A program made the translations under genes and the position numbers. DNA of 64,000 nt from Thermoleophilales bacterium (GTDB lineage Bacteria; Actinomycetota; Thermoleophilia; Solirubrobacterales; 70-9), in contig JACJWY010000002.1 of the NCBI GenBank assembly GCA_020636955.1, positions 1 through 64,000 on the forward strand, in the 5' to 3' direction. Every line of letters starts with the position of its first letter. Positions within the stretch are counted from its first letter, which is position 1. Shown here piece by piece: positions 50,399 through 57,819 of this stretch. The notes beneath the pieces are model-generated. The model made no database searches and was not told the origin of the DNA. It saw nothing but the letters and a program-made list of their open reading frames with translations.

Positions 50399-51114
50399 GC
50401 GAGCCAGCGAAGAGCAGCGAAGCCAAACAGCAGGTCCGGGTCGCGATCGTGGACGACCACGCGATCTTCCGGGCCGGGGTCCGGGCCGAACTTGTCGCCG
50501 GAGTCGAGGTGGTGGGCGAAGCGGACGGGGTCGGTGACGCGGTCCTCCTGATCGCCCGCACCAGCCCCGACGTGGTGCTGCTCGATGTTCACATGCCGGG
50601 CGGAGGCGGGATCGAGGTGATCCGGCGGGTTCACGAGGCAGCGGCTACAGGCAACTCTCCGGAGGCCACCACCTCGCCCGACTCCGGGGCGGCCCTCCCC
50701 CGTTTCCTCGCTCTTTCGGTTTCCGATGATCCCGAGGATGTGGTCAGCGTGATCCGGGCCGGCGCCCGTGGTTACGTGACCAAGTCGATCTCCGGGCCGG
50801 ACCTGATCGACGCGATCGAAAGGGTCGATCAGGGTGATGCGGTCTTCTCCCCCCAGCTGGCCGGCTTTGTGCTCGACGCCTTCGCCGGGGCGACCGCGCC
50901 GGAGGAGGACGACGAGCTCGACCTGCTCACCCCGCGCGAGCAGGAGGTGCTGCGGCTGATCGCCCGCGGATATATGTACAAGGAGATCGCCCGCCGGCTC
51001 GGCATCTCGGTCAAGACGGTCGAGGCCCACACCAGCTCCACCCTGCGCAAACTGCAGCTCTCAAGTCGCCACGAACTCGCTCGCTGGGCAACCGAACGTG
51101 ACCTGCTGGACTGA
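50395..51114 (+). CDS. LuxR/NarL-type response regulator
   Basis: A 239-aa partner of the PspC-kinase. Receiver domain: acidic pair VDDH near 20-23, phospho-acceptor Asp in VVLLDVHMPG near 65, conserved Ser and Lys in ALSVSDD and GYVTKSIS. A linker of Ala/Thr/Pro interrupts the receiver near residues 82-97, longer than usual. The C-terminal GerE HTH has LTPREQEVLRLIARGYMYKEIARRLGISVKTVEAH. ATG overlaps the kinase stop (ATGA). It likely regulates this PspC operon. Confidence 0.93.
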   Translation: MSEPAKSSEAKQQVRVAIVDDHAIFRAGVRAELVAGVEVVGEADGVGDAVLLIARTSPDVVLLDVHMPGGGGIEVIRRVHEAAATGNSPEATTSPDSGAALPRFLALSVSDDPEDVVSVIRAGARGYVTKSISGPDLIDAIERVDQGDAVFSPQLAGFVLDAFAGATAPEEDDELDLLTPREQEVLRLIARGYMYKEIARRLGISVKTVEAHTSSTLRKLQLSSRHELARWATERDLLD

Positions 51115-51137
51115 TCTGCCCACGAGGCGTCGAGTTT

Positions 51138-51168
51138 CCATTTTGTGCCGCATACCGGCACAAAATGG
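51138..51168. terminator. Perfect 13-bp inverted repeat between response regulator and aldolase
   Basis: CCATTTTGTGCCG (51138-51150) and its exact complement (51156-51168) flank a 5-nt loop. It lies between two convergent genes, so a bidirectional terminator is likely; the internal TTTT/AAAA tracts are on the stems. Confidence 0.6.
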
Positions 51169-51177
51169 GCATTCGGG

Positions 51178-52239
51178 CTAGTTGATTTCGGGCTCGGCGT
51201 CGCGAAGCAGGCCGAGGAAGCGGTCCACGTCCTCGGGCTGCGTGTCCCAGGATGAGACAAGTCGGATGACCCCGGCCTCGCCTGCCTCGAAAAGCAGGGG
51301 GCTGTGTGGCGCGCAGGCCTCGACCAGCTTGCGGGCCGGCTCGATCGGCAACGAGAGGAAGACGATGTTCGCCTCGACCGGCTGGCCGAGGTCGGCACCA
51401 TCGGTCCATTCGATTCCGTCCGCGAGCAGGCGGGCCATTGCGTTGGAGTGGCCGGCGATCTCCCGCCACAGTTCGTCCTCAAGCTGGGCGTTCAACTGGG
51501 CGGAGACGAAGCGCATCTTCGAGGCGAGCTGGAGGCTGCCTTTACGCAGGACCTCGAAGCCCCGGGCCAGCTCCGGGCCGGCGAAGACCACCGCCTCGCC
51601 GAAGACCGCGCCGTTCTTGTTCGCCCCGAGGCTGAGCACATCGGCTCCGGCCCCGAGGCTGATCTCGTTCAGACCGAGATCCTGAGAGGCGGCGGCGTTG
51701 GCCAGCCTCGCCCCGTCCACATGGAGCAGCATCTCGTTCTCATGGGCGAAATCGGCCAGGGCGCCGATCTCCTCCGGGCTGTAGACGGTGCCGACCTCGG
51801 TCGCCTGGGCGACCGAAACCACGGCCGGCCAGGCCACGTGGGGAAGGTCGGCCGGATCGGCCAGCCGGGCCGCGGCCAGATCCGGGGTGAGTTTGCCGTC
51901 TGGCGTGTCGACGTTCAGCAGCTTGAGGCCGGCGATCGCCTCCGGGGCGGCCGTCTCGTCGATCGAGATGTGGGCGGTCGAGGCGCAGATCACCGCCTGA
52001 TGCGGCCGGGCCATCGCCCGCAGCGCGGCTACGTTGGCGCCGGTGCCGTTCAGCATCGGGAAACCGGTTGCCTTGGGGCCGAATTCGGCTCGGATCAGCT
52101 CGCCGAAGCGCTCGGTCTTCGGATCCGCCCCGTAGGAGCCGACATGGCCCTGATTGGCCTCCGCGATCGCCTCCAGCATCGCGGGATGGGCACCCGAACA
52201 ATTGTCGGAGGCGAAGCCTCGCGAACCACGATCAGTCAT
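51178..52239 (-). CDS. Threonine aldolase/beta-eliminating lyase family protein
   Basis: PLP-dependent fold-type I enzyme, 353 aa, most like low-specificity L-threonine aldolase (threonine to glycine plus acetaldehyde). N-terminal FASDNCSGAHPAMLEAI, PLP-phosphate region NGTGANVAALRAM, Asp of HVDGARLANAA, and the Schiff-base Lys in SLGANKNGAVFGEAVV. Substrate among beta-hydroxy amino acids is not fixed by sequence. ATG 52239 is chosen; upstream frame to 52359 is Pro/Arg-rich and covers the promoter and an inverted repeat. Convergent with the response regulator. Confidence 0.85.
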   Translation of the reverse strand: MTDRGSRGFASDNCSGAHPAMLEAIAEANQGHVGSYGADPKTERFGELIRAEFGPKATGFPMLNGTGANVAALRAMARPHQAVICASTAHISIDETAAPEAIAGLKLLNVDTPDGKLTPDLAAARLADPADLPHVAWPAVVSVAQATEVGTVYSPEEIGALADFAHENEMLLHVDGARLANAAASQDLGLNEISLGAGADVLSLGANKNGAVFGEAVVFAGPELARGFEVLRKGSLQLASKMRFVSAQLNAQLEDELWREIAGHSNAMARLLADGIEWTDGADLGQPVEANIVFLSLPIEPARKLVEACAPHSPLLFEAGEAGVIRLVSSWDTQPEDVDRFLGLLRDAEPEIN

Positions 52240-52261
52240 GTCCGGAAGTATGCCGCGAATC

Positions 52262-52305
52262 GGTGGGTCGGATCCTCGGTCCCCGGGCCGGAAATCCGAC
52301 CCACC
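52262..52305. repeat. Inverted repeat upstream of the aldolase gene
   Basis: A 12-bp perfect inverted repeat (GGTGGGTCGGAT at 52262-52273 and its complement at 52294-52305) with a 20-nt loop lies between the aldolase start and tRNA-Tyr. It could be an operator or a 5'-UTR hairpin of the aldolase mRNA. Confidence 0.45.
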
Positions 52306-52378
52306 CGGATGGGCGAAGGGTTTGAACGGCCCCGGGAGCCGTCGCATTGTCCGGGTCAATAAACTGACCGGCTCAGCC

Positions 52379-52460
52379 GGGGGAGTGCCCGAGTGGTTAA
52401 AGGGGACTGGCTGTAAACCAGTTGGCTCTGCCTACACAGGTTCGAATCCTGTCTCCCCCA
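52379..52460 (+). tRNA. tRNA-Tyr(GTA)
   Basis: An 82-nt type II tRNA: acceptor GGGGGAG/CTCCCCC, D-arm with GAGTGGTTAAAG, anticodon arm ACTGG-CTGTAAA-CCAGT (anticodon GTA), a long variable arm (TGGCTCTGCCTACA), and T-arm CAGGTTCGAATCCTG. CCA not encoded. Next to it lies a VapBC pair on the opposite strand. Confidence 0.95.
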
Positions 52461-52478
52461 TCCGGCCGGCCCTCGAGG

Positions 52479-52865
52479 TCAGCGAATCAACCTGACCTCG
52501 ACCTCGACTTCCGCTCTCGCGAGGTTGCGGTCGGCGGTGAGGACAGGGACTCCCTCGACCAACGCCTGCGCGAGGCAGGCCCGGTCAGCCAGGGATGTGC
52601 CCAGGTGCCCGGTCTTCTCCCGCATTGCTGCCGCAACCGCCGCATGAGGTTCGAAAAAACCGGCGACCTCAATTTCGGGGAGAGACCTGCGCAGATCCTC
52701 ATGCGTCACGCCGAGGGGAATCATCTTCTGGATGACTTCCAGCCAGTTCACGCTGGAGATCACCGAACCCTCAAGCGCCGTCTTGACCAGCTCGGCCCCC
52801 GGCTCCTCATTCAGGTAGGCCAGAAGGGCCGAAGCGTCAAGAACTACCCGGCCGTCGACCGACAT
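52479..52865 (-). CDS. vapC: PIN-domain toxin (VapC-like)
   Basis: A 128-aa PIN-domain ribonuclease, the toxin of a type II toxin-antitoxin pair. Catalytic acids appear in order: D of VVLDASALLAYLNEEPG near residue 10, E of SVNWLEVIQKM near 43, D of SLADRACLAQAL near 94, and D of PVLTADRNLA near 112. ATG 52865 overlaps the antitoxin gene by 29 bp, the usual VapBC arrangement. All four positions are kept, so the toxin is probably active. Immediately downstream lies the end of tRNA-Tyr. Confidence 0.88.
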   Translation of the reverse strand: MSVDGRVVLDASALLAYLNEEPGAELVKTALEGSVISSVNWLEVIQKMIPLGVTHEDLRRSLPEIEVAGFFEPHAAVAAAMREKTGHLGTSLADRACLAQALVEGVPVLTADRNLARAEVEVEVRLIR

Positions 52866-53112
52866 CGCGTTCTTCGTTCTCGACTTCGATTCGCTTTTCG
52901 GCCAGGTACTCGTCGACCAGGCTGCGGTCGCCCCTCGCCCGCCTCAACTTTTGCCTGACCTCGTTTAGCGCGGCCTCGGGCGACTCCATGACCACCCGCC
53001 CCCGGGCGTCAACGATCACACCCAGCTGGTCACCTTCCCTGATACCGAGTTGCCGCCGGATCCCGGCGGGAAGAACGATCCGACCCTGCTTTCCGACTCT
53101 GATTGCGGCCAT
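52837..53112 (-). CDS. vapB: AbrB/SpoVT-type antitoxin (VapB-like)
   Basis: A 91-aa DNA-binding antitoxin. The N-terminal swapped-hairpin AbrB domain (RVGKQGRIVLPAGIRRQLGIREGDQLGVIVD) binds the operator; the charged C-terminal half (LRRARGDRSLVDEYLAEKRIEVENEE) would wrap and inhibit the PIN toxin. ATG 53112. A 12-bp perfect palindrome just upstream is the likely autoregulatory site. Confidence 0.88.
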   Translation of the reverse strand: MAAIRVGKQGRIVLPAGIRRQLGIREGDQLGVIVDARGRVVMESPEAALNEVRQKLRRARGDRSLVDEYLAEKRIEVENEERDVGRRPGSS

Positions 53113-53130
53113 GTAGCCAATTTATCACCA

Positions 53131-53142
53131 CATGTCGACATG
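53131..53142. promoter_or_regulatory. VapBC operator palindrome
   Basis: The perfect 12-bp palindrome CATGTCGACATG lies 19 bp ahead of the antitoxin ATG, with GATAAAT between them as a candidate -10. It fits autoregulation by the VapB-VapC complex; binding is inferred. Confidence 0.5.
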
Positions 53143-53184
53143 CATGCCACATTCAATATTCCGTGGCATAAGGCGTTCGGCTGA

Positions 53185-54366
53185 TCAGCCGGCTTCGCGG
53201 AGGCCCTGGGCTTCGGGGAGCGACTTGATCTTGCGGAGGGTCGAGGTTTCGATCTGGCGGACCCTTTCCCGGGTCACGCCGAAGGCCTCGCCGCATTCCT
53301 CGAGGGTGCGAGGGTTCATGCCGCCGAGGCCGTAACGCATGATCAGCACCTCGCGTTCGCGTTCGGGCAGGCTGCTCAGCACCCGGCGGATGCCTTCGCT
53401 CCTCAGGTTTAGCGAGGCCTCGTCGAAGGGCTCCATCTGGTTTTCGTCCCGAACCAGATCGACCAGTTCGGTCTCCTCCCCTTCGCCGACCGGCTTCTCC
53501 AGGGAAACCGGGGTCTGCGAGATCCGCCAGACATCACGCACCTCCTGCACCGTCCAGCCGAGCTCGGCCGCGATCTCCTGCGGCTCCGGTTCGCGGCCGA
53601 GGTCTTGCACGAGCTGCCGCTCGACGAAATGGACCCGGTTCAGCTTCTCGACCATGTGGACCGGAATCCGGATCGACCGGGACTTGTCGGCGACCGCCCT
53701 GGTCACGGCCTGGCGGATCCACCAGGTCGCGTAGGTGGAGAACTTGTAGCCGCGGCGGTAGTCGAACTTCTCGACCGCACGGATCAGGCCGAGCGACCCC
53801 TCCTGGATCAGATCGAGGAAGCTGAGCCCGCGGCCGAGATAGCCCTTGGCGATCGAAACGACCAGGCGCAGGTTCGCTTCCACCATCTGGCGCTTGGCCT
53901 CCATGTCGCCGCGCTCGATCCGCTTGGCGAGCTCGACCTCCTGCTGCGCGGTCAGAAGCTCCACCTGACCGATCGAACGCAGGTAAAGCCGCAGGGAGTC
54001 CAGGGTCGCGTCGGATCCGGCCTCACCGGCCCCGACCGTGGCCGAGGCACCATTGGGTACGACCGGGATCCGCTCCGCTTCCGGGCTCGCGGCAGCGTCG
54101 AGAACGCTGCCCCCGTCAAGGCCGGAGGTTCCGTTCATGCCGCCTTCGGCGGGGGCAACGGTTTCACCGGGGTCGCCGCGCAGCTCGGAATCCTCCTGGC
54201 TGATCAGGTCGATGCCCTGCTCCGAAAGCCAGCTGTTCAGCTCTTCCACCTGCCCGCGGCTGATGTCGAGATCCGAAACGGCTTCGGCGACCGCGTCGAA
54301 AGTCAGGTAGCCGCGTTCCCTGCCCGAAGCGGCCAATGCCTTCAATTCTTCGGTTTCGAACTCCAT
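53185..54366 (-). CDS. Primary RNA polymerase sigma factor (SigA/RpoD-like)
   Basis: A 393-aa sigma-70 protein. Region 1.1-like N-terminus (about 8-50), an Ala/Gly/Pro linker (about 55-105), region 1.2 DSLRLYLRSIGQVELLTAQQE, region 2 with LIQEGSLGLIRAVEKFDYRRGYKFSTYATWWIRQA, region 3, and region 4.2 TLEECGEAFGVTRERVRQIETSTLRKIK. All features of a group 1 or close group 2 sigma are present. ATG 54366 follows GGGGGT; the open frame to 54537 is promoter DNA. It is divergent from folE2 across about 120 bp. Confidence 0.93.
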   Translation of the reverse strand: MEFETEELKALAASGRERGYLTFDAVAEAVSDLDISRGQVEELNSWLSEQGIDLISQEDSELRGDPGETVAPAEGGMNGTSGLDGGSVLDAAASPEAERIPVVPNGASATVGAGEAGSDATLDSLRLYLRSIGQVELLTAQQEVELAKRIERGDMEAKRQMVEANLRLVVSIAKGYLGRGLSFLDLIQEGSLGLIRAVEKFDYRRGYKFSTYATWWIRQAVTRAVADKSRSIRIPVHMVEKLNRVHFVERQLVQDLGREPEPQEIAAELGWTVQEVRDVWRISQTPVSLEKPVGEGEETELVDLVRDENQMEPFDEASLNLRSEGIRRVLSSLPEREREVLIMRYGLGGMNPRTLEECGEAFGVTRERVRQIETSTLRKIKSLPEAQGLREAG

Positions 54367-54485
54367 AACTACCCCCAGTAACGGATCCCCGATGACGGAA
54401 ACCCTGAGTTCGTACGCGGTTGCGGAATTATACGGAGTGTGAATCACCGGCCGATCGGGCTGGTTACTAGTCTGTTCACAGCAAG

Positions 54486-55472
54486 ATGAATCCCGAAATC
54501 GCACTTTCCCCCAATGCCGTCGATGTCCAGGCTTCACAGCCCGCCACCAGGGTCAGTCTTTCCCGGGTCGGTGTCACCGGAGTCGAGAAGGTCATCAGCA
54601 TCGGCGAAGACGGCCACTACCACGCCGAACTCGAGTGCTACGTCGACCTGGCCCCCGACCAGGCCGGGGTTCACATGTCCCGTTTCGAGGAGAACGTCTC
54701 CGAGGCGATCGAGGAAGTTGTGGCCAGCGAATCGATGCGGGCAGAGCAGCTCGCCGCGCGGATCGCCGAACTTGTGAGGGTCAAGCAGAAGGGCCTGAGG
54801 GCCGAGGTTTCAATCAACGCCCGTTACGCCCAGAAGATGCCGGCCCCGGTCTCGGGGATCGAAAACCAGGAGATCTACAACCTGCTCGGCACCGCGGTCG
54901 CCTCCGCCGAGGCAACCCGCACCGTGACCGGCGTTCAGGCCCAGGGCATGACCGCCTGCCCCTGCGCCCAGGAGATGGTCGCCGACCTCGCCCGCGGCCG
55001 GCTCGCCGAAAAGGGCTACAACGAAGACCAGGTCGAGGAGATCATCGAAGAGGTGCCGATCGCCACCCACAACCAGCGCGGCATCGGCACCCTCTGGATC
55101 GGCTGCACCGAAGGCGGCCCCGACCTCGACGCCCGCGACATGCTGCGGCTGGTCGAGAGCTCGATGAGCTCCGAGATCTACGAACTGATGAAACGTCCCG
55201 ACGAGATGTCGGTCGTGGTCAAGGCCCACAGCCAGCCACGCTTCGTCGAGGACTGCGTCAGGGAAATGATCCGCCAGGTACTGGAGACCTATCCGGGACT
55301 TTCCGACGAGGCCTTCGTCATGGCCCGGCAGGAGAACCTCGAGACGATCCACCGCCACAACGTGGTGGCCGAGCGCTTCGGGCAGATCGCCGCGCTGCGC
55401 CAGGAGGTTGCCGGCGAGGACCCCGGCCGGCGGCATCTCACGATGAAGGAGTGGCTGGAGATTTCAGCCTAG
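54486..55472 (+). CDS. folE2: GTP cyclohydrolase FolE2 (MptA-like)
   Basis: Converts GTP to 7,8-dihydroneopterin triphosphate or, in the MptA subgroup, the cyclic phosphate, the first step in folate/pterin synthesis. The 328-aa protein has the family motifs VSGIENQEIYNLLG, AQGMTACPCAQEM (metal-ligand Cys), IATHNQRGIGTLWIG and VVKAHSQPRFVEDCVREM, which match the archaeal-type/FolE2 group more than classical FolE. ATG 54486. Divergent from the sigma factor gene. Confidence 0.9.
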   Translation: MNPEIALSPNAVDVQASQPATRVSLSRVGVTGVEKVISIGEDGHYHAELECYVDLAPDQAGVHMSRFEENVSEAIEEVVASESMRAEQLAARIAELVRVKQKGLRAEVSINARYAQKMPAPVSGIENQEIYNLLGTAVASAEATRTVTGVQAQGMTACPCAQEMVADLARGRLAEKGYNEDQVEEIIEEVPIATHNQRGIGTLWIGCTEGGPDLDARDMLRLVESSMSSEIYELMKRPDEMSVVVKAHSQPRFVEDCVREMIRQVLETYPGLSDEAFVMARQENLETIHRHNVVAERFGQIAALRQEVAGEDPGRRHLTMKEWLEISA

Positions 55473-55494
55473 GCGGGGCCGGGGCACCGCAGGG

Positions 55495-55542
55495 GTCCCC
55501 GCGGCCGCATTCGCTTCGCTCCTGCGGGAGTTCCGCGGGGAC
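55495..55542. terminator. GC-rich stem-loop between convergent folE2 and pgsA
   Basis: GTCCCCGCGG (55495-55504) pairs perfectly with 55533-55542 around a 28-nt loop containing its own small hairpin; flanking GCACCGC/GCGGCAC can extend it. It lies between two convergent genes and suits a bidirectional terminator. Confidence 0.55.
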
Positions 55543-55558
55543 GCTTGCGGCACCCCGC

Positions 55559-56134
55559 TCAGGGCACCGGATCCTGCTTGGCCACTGATTTCTCTTTGGC
55601 GCGTTGCTCTTCGATTCTCTTTCTCAGGCCGAAGAAGTAGTCGAAGCCGCTGATTACCGTGGCGGCGAGGGCGAGGTAGACGAGGATGTCGACCCAGAGC
55701 GGGGCCGGGTTGAAGATGATCAGGGCGAAGACGGCGGCGATCTGAAGGACGGTCTTTACCTTGCCCATCCAGCTGGCGGCGATCACCACCCCCCGGTCGG
55801 CGGCGATCGACCGCAGACCGGTGATCGCGAACTCGCGGGCGATGATCACCATCGCCACCCAGGCCGGCAGCCGGTTGAGCGAAACCAGCGAGATCAGCGC
55901 CGCGGTGATCAGCAGCTTGTCGGCGAGCGGATCCATCAGCTTGCCGAAGGTCGTAACCGAATCCCTTGAGCGGGCGATGTAGCCATCGAGACCGTCGGTC
56001 AGGGCAGCCAGGGCGAAAACGATCGCGGCGAGCATGTCCCCGTTCGGGGTGCCGTCCAGCAGCGCAACCACAACCACCGGCACCGCGAGGATGCGGAGAA
56101 GGGTCAGGAAATTGGGGAGATTCAGCGGTACCAC
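55559..56134 (-). CDS. pgsA: CDP-diacylglycerol-glycerol-3-phosphate 3-phosphatidyltransferase
   Basis: Makes phosphatidylglycerol phosphate at the inner membrane. The 191-aa protein has the CDP-alcohol phosphotransferase signature D-G-x2-A-R-x8-G-x3-D-x3-D, read as DGLDGYIARSRDSVTTFGKLMDPLADK at about 47-73, and 4-6 membrane helices. N-terminal LNLPNFLTLLRILAVPV is typical of PgsA. The short charged tail (EEQRAKEKSVAK) is cytoplasmic. It follows tatA by about 20 bp on the same strand. Confidence 0.93.
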   Translation of the reverse strand: MVPLNLPNFLTLLRILAVPVVVVALLDGTPNGDMLAAIVFALAALTDGLDGYIARSRDSVTTFGKLMDPLADKLLITAALISLVSLNRLPAWVAMVIIAREFAITGLRSIAADRGVVIAASWMGKVKTVLQIAAVFALIIFNPAPLWVDILVYLALAATVISGFDYFFGLRKRIEEQRAKEKSVAKQDPVP

Positions 56135-56156
56135 GGCCTGGCCCCGCTACCCGGCG

Positions 56157-56372
56157 TCAGACCTTGGTCTCGGACTTCTCGTCGAGCTCGGACCTGGTTT
56201 TCTCGTGCTTCTTTTCTTCGTCGTCGCCGCCGGCGAGGGAATGACGAAAGTTGCGAAAGCCTTCGCCGACCGACTTCGCGGCCGCAGGGAGCCGTTTGGG
56301 ACCGAAAATCAGAACGACGATCACCAGCACGATGACCAGCTCCAGGGGACCTATGTTCGGCAGGAAACCCAT
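56157..56372 (-). CDS. tatA: Sec-independent translocase TatA
   Basis: A 71-aa Tat pore component. N-terminal transmembrane helix (PLELVIVLVIVVLIFGPKRLP) with the conserved F-G-P-K hinge, then an amphipathic helix (AAAKSVGEGFRNFRHSLAG) and an acidic, unstructured tail. The length favours TatA over TatB. ATG 56372 has AGGTGG at about 5 nt; GTG codons at 56378 and 56381 are alternatives. The exported dioxygenase at 63.7 kb carries a twin-arginine signal that this system could use. Confidence 0.92.
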   Translation of the reverse strand: MGFLPNIGPLELVIVLVIVVLIFGPKRLPAAAKSVGEGFRNFRHSLAGGDDEEKKHEKTRSELDEKSETKV

Positions 56373-56395
56373 ATCCACCACCTAGTGTACGGACC

Positions 56396-57145
56396 GTGAC
56401 AGCAAGCGAACGGACAAAGCGGCTGATTGAACTGGAACGGGCAATCACCGAGTGTCGCCGCTGCCCTCGGCTGGTGGCGTGGCGTGAGTCCGTGGCGGCT
56501 GATCCGCCGAAACGCCACCGCGGCGAGGAGTATTGGGCCAGACCGGTCCCGGGTTTCGGCGATCCGAATGCCCGCATCCTGGTTCACGGGCTCGCCCCGG
56601 CGGCGAACGGTGGCAACCGGACCGGCCGGCCGTTCACCGGGGACCGCTCCGGTGACTGGCTCTTCGCGGCGATCCATCGTGCCGGCCTCTCGAACCAGCC
56701 GGAAAGCGTCGGCCGGGAAGACGGGCTGAAGCTGAGAGGCACCTTCGTCAACGCGGCGGTGCGCTGCGCCCCGCCAGAGAACAAACCGCTGCCCGCGGAG
56801 CGCGACAGCTGCGCCCCCTGGCTCGAAGGCGAGCTTGAACTGCTCGCGGAGGTGAAGGTCGTGATCGCGCTCGGCGGTTTCGCCTGGGAGGCGATGCTAC
56901 GGACGGTCCGCGGGTTGGGCGGCGGGATCCCGAAACCGAAGCCGAAGTTCGGTCACGGGGCGGAAGTGAGCCTGGACGCCCCCGCGAAGGAATCCTGGTC
57001 GGGCCCCGCCAGCTGGACCCTGCTCGGCTGCTTTCATCCCAGCCCCCTGAACACGCAGACCGGCAGGCTCAGCGCGGCCATGCTGGACGACATTTTCGAC
57101 CGGGCGCGCGAGATAGCCGGACCCGAACCGTTTCGACCGGCCTGA
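56396..57145 (+). CDS. Uracil-DNA glycosylase family 5 (UdgB-like)
   Basis: A 249-aa iron-sulfur uracil-DNA glycosylase for base-excision repair of deaminated DNA. Cys-x2-Cys in ECRRCPRLV near residue 20, motif A GLAPAANGGNRTGRPFTGDRSGD near 62-84, further cysteines in AVRCAPP and DSCAPWLEGE, and motif B HPSPLNTQTGRL near 222. The Ala in GLAPAANG in place of the Asp/Glu used by other families is the UDGb hallmark. GTG 56396, divergent from tatA with only 23 bp between them. Confidence 0.92.
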   Translation: MTASERTKRLIELERAITECRRCPRLVAWRESVAADPPKRHRGEEYWARPVPGFGDPNARILVHGLAPAANGGNRTGRPFTGDRSGDWLFAAIHRAGLSNQPESVGREDGLKLRGTFVNAAVRCAPPENKPLPAERDSCAPWLEGELELLAEVKVVIALGGFAWEAMLRTVRGLGGGIPKPKPKFGHGAEVSLDAPAKESWSGPASWTLLGCFHPSPLNTQTGRLSAAMLDDIFDRAREIAGPEPFRPA

Positions 57146-57222
57146 AAATCCGACGTCGAGCCGAAGCCGCCACTGACCCGGACCGGACTTGACTAAGACG
57201 GGTGGCCTGCAAGAATGTGGCC

Positions 57223-57810
57223 ATGTTCGGGAGAGGCCAGGGAGAGCCCGGAAGGAGACGGAGTCGTGTTGCGATCGGCGCAGTCGTGGCGGTGGCCCTC
57301 TGCCTGTTCGCGGTCCGGCCGGTGATCGGCGACATGCTGAACAGCGAGCCCGACCCGGCCCCGGTCGTGATCGCAGCGACCCATCCCGCCACCTCGGTCC
57401 AGGTTGCCGGTGCGAGCGGCCTCGCCGGAACCGAGGCAATTACCGGGGCGTCTGTATCCGCCAGGAAGAAGTCAAGGCAGAAGACGAAGGTGATCCGCAC
57501 CGTCTATCGCCGGGTCACGATCAAATCGCGGATCACCAATCAGGAGATCCTCACCGAGGAAGGCAAGGGCACGTTCGTTGGGATCAAGTGCCCGTCCGGC
57601 TGGAAAGCGATCTCCGGGGGGGTGCTCAGCAAGTACATAAACCTGCTGGTCTCCTCATCGGCGCCGAATCATCCCCTGACCCGCAAGTACACGCCGAACA
57701 TCTGGTGGCTGACCGTGGTCAATGTGAACGTGGACGGCAACGGCGGCACCCTCCCCTGGCAGGGAGTGGTCAACTGCATGGCACCGGTCAAGCTCGGCAG
57801 CGGCGACTGA
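57223..57810 (+). CDS. Exported protein of unknown function
   Basis: About 195 aa. A basic N-terminus (RRRSRVAIG) and one hydrophobic segment (AVVAVALCLFAVRPVIG) act as a signal or anchor. A disordered Ala/Thr/Lys linker precedes a compact C-terminal domain (about 105-195) with two cysteines (IKCPSGWKAISGG, VVNCMAPV), which may form a disulfide. ATG 57223 is preferred; GTG 57202 is possible. Convergent with the GT39 gene, stops 9 bp apart. No family recognised. Confidence 0.6.
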   Translation: MFGRGQGEPGRRRSRVAIGAVVAVALCLFAVRPVIGDMLNSEPDPAPVVIAATHPATSVQVAGASGLAGTEAITGASVSARKKSRQKTKVIRTVYRRVTIKSRITNQEILTEEGKGTFVGIKCPSGWKAISGGVLSKYINLLVSSSAPNHPLTRKYTPNIWWLTVVNVNVDGNGGTLPWQGVVNCMAPVKLGSGD

Positions 57811-57819
57811 GCGCGGGTC

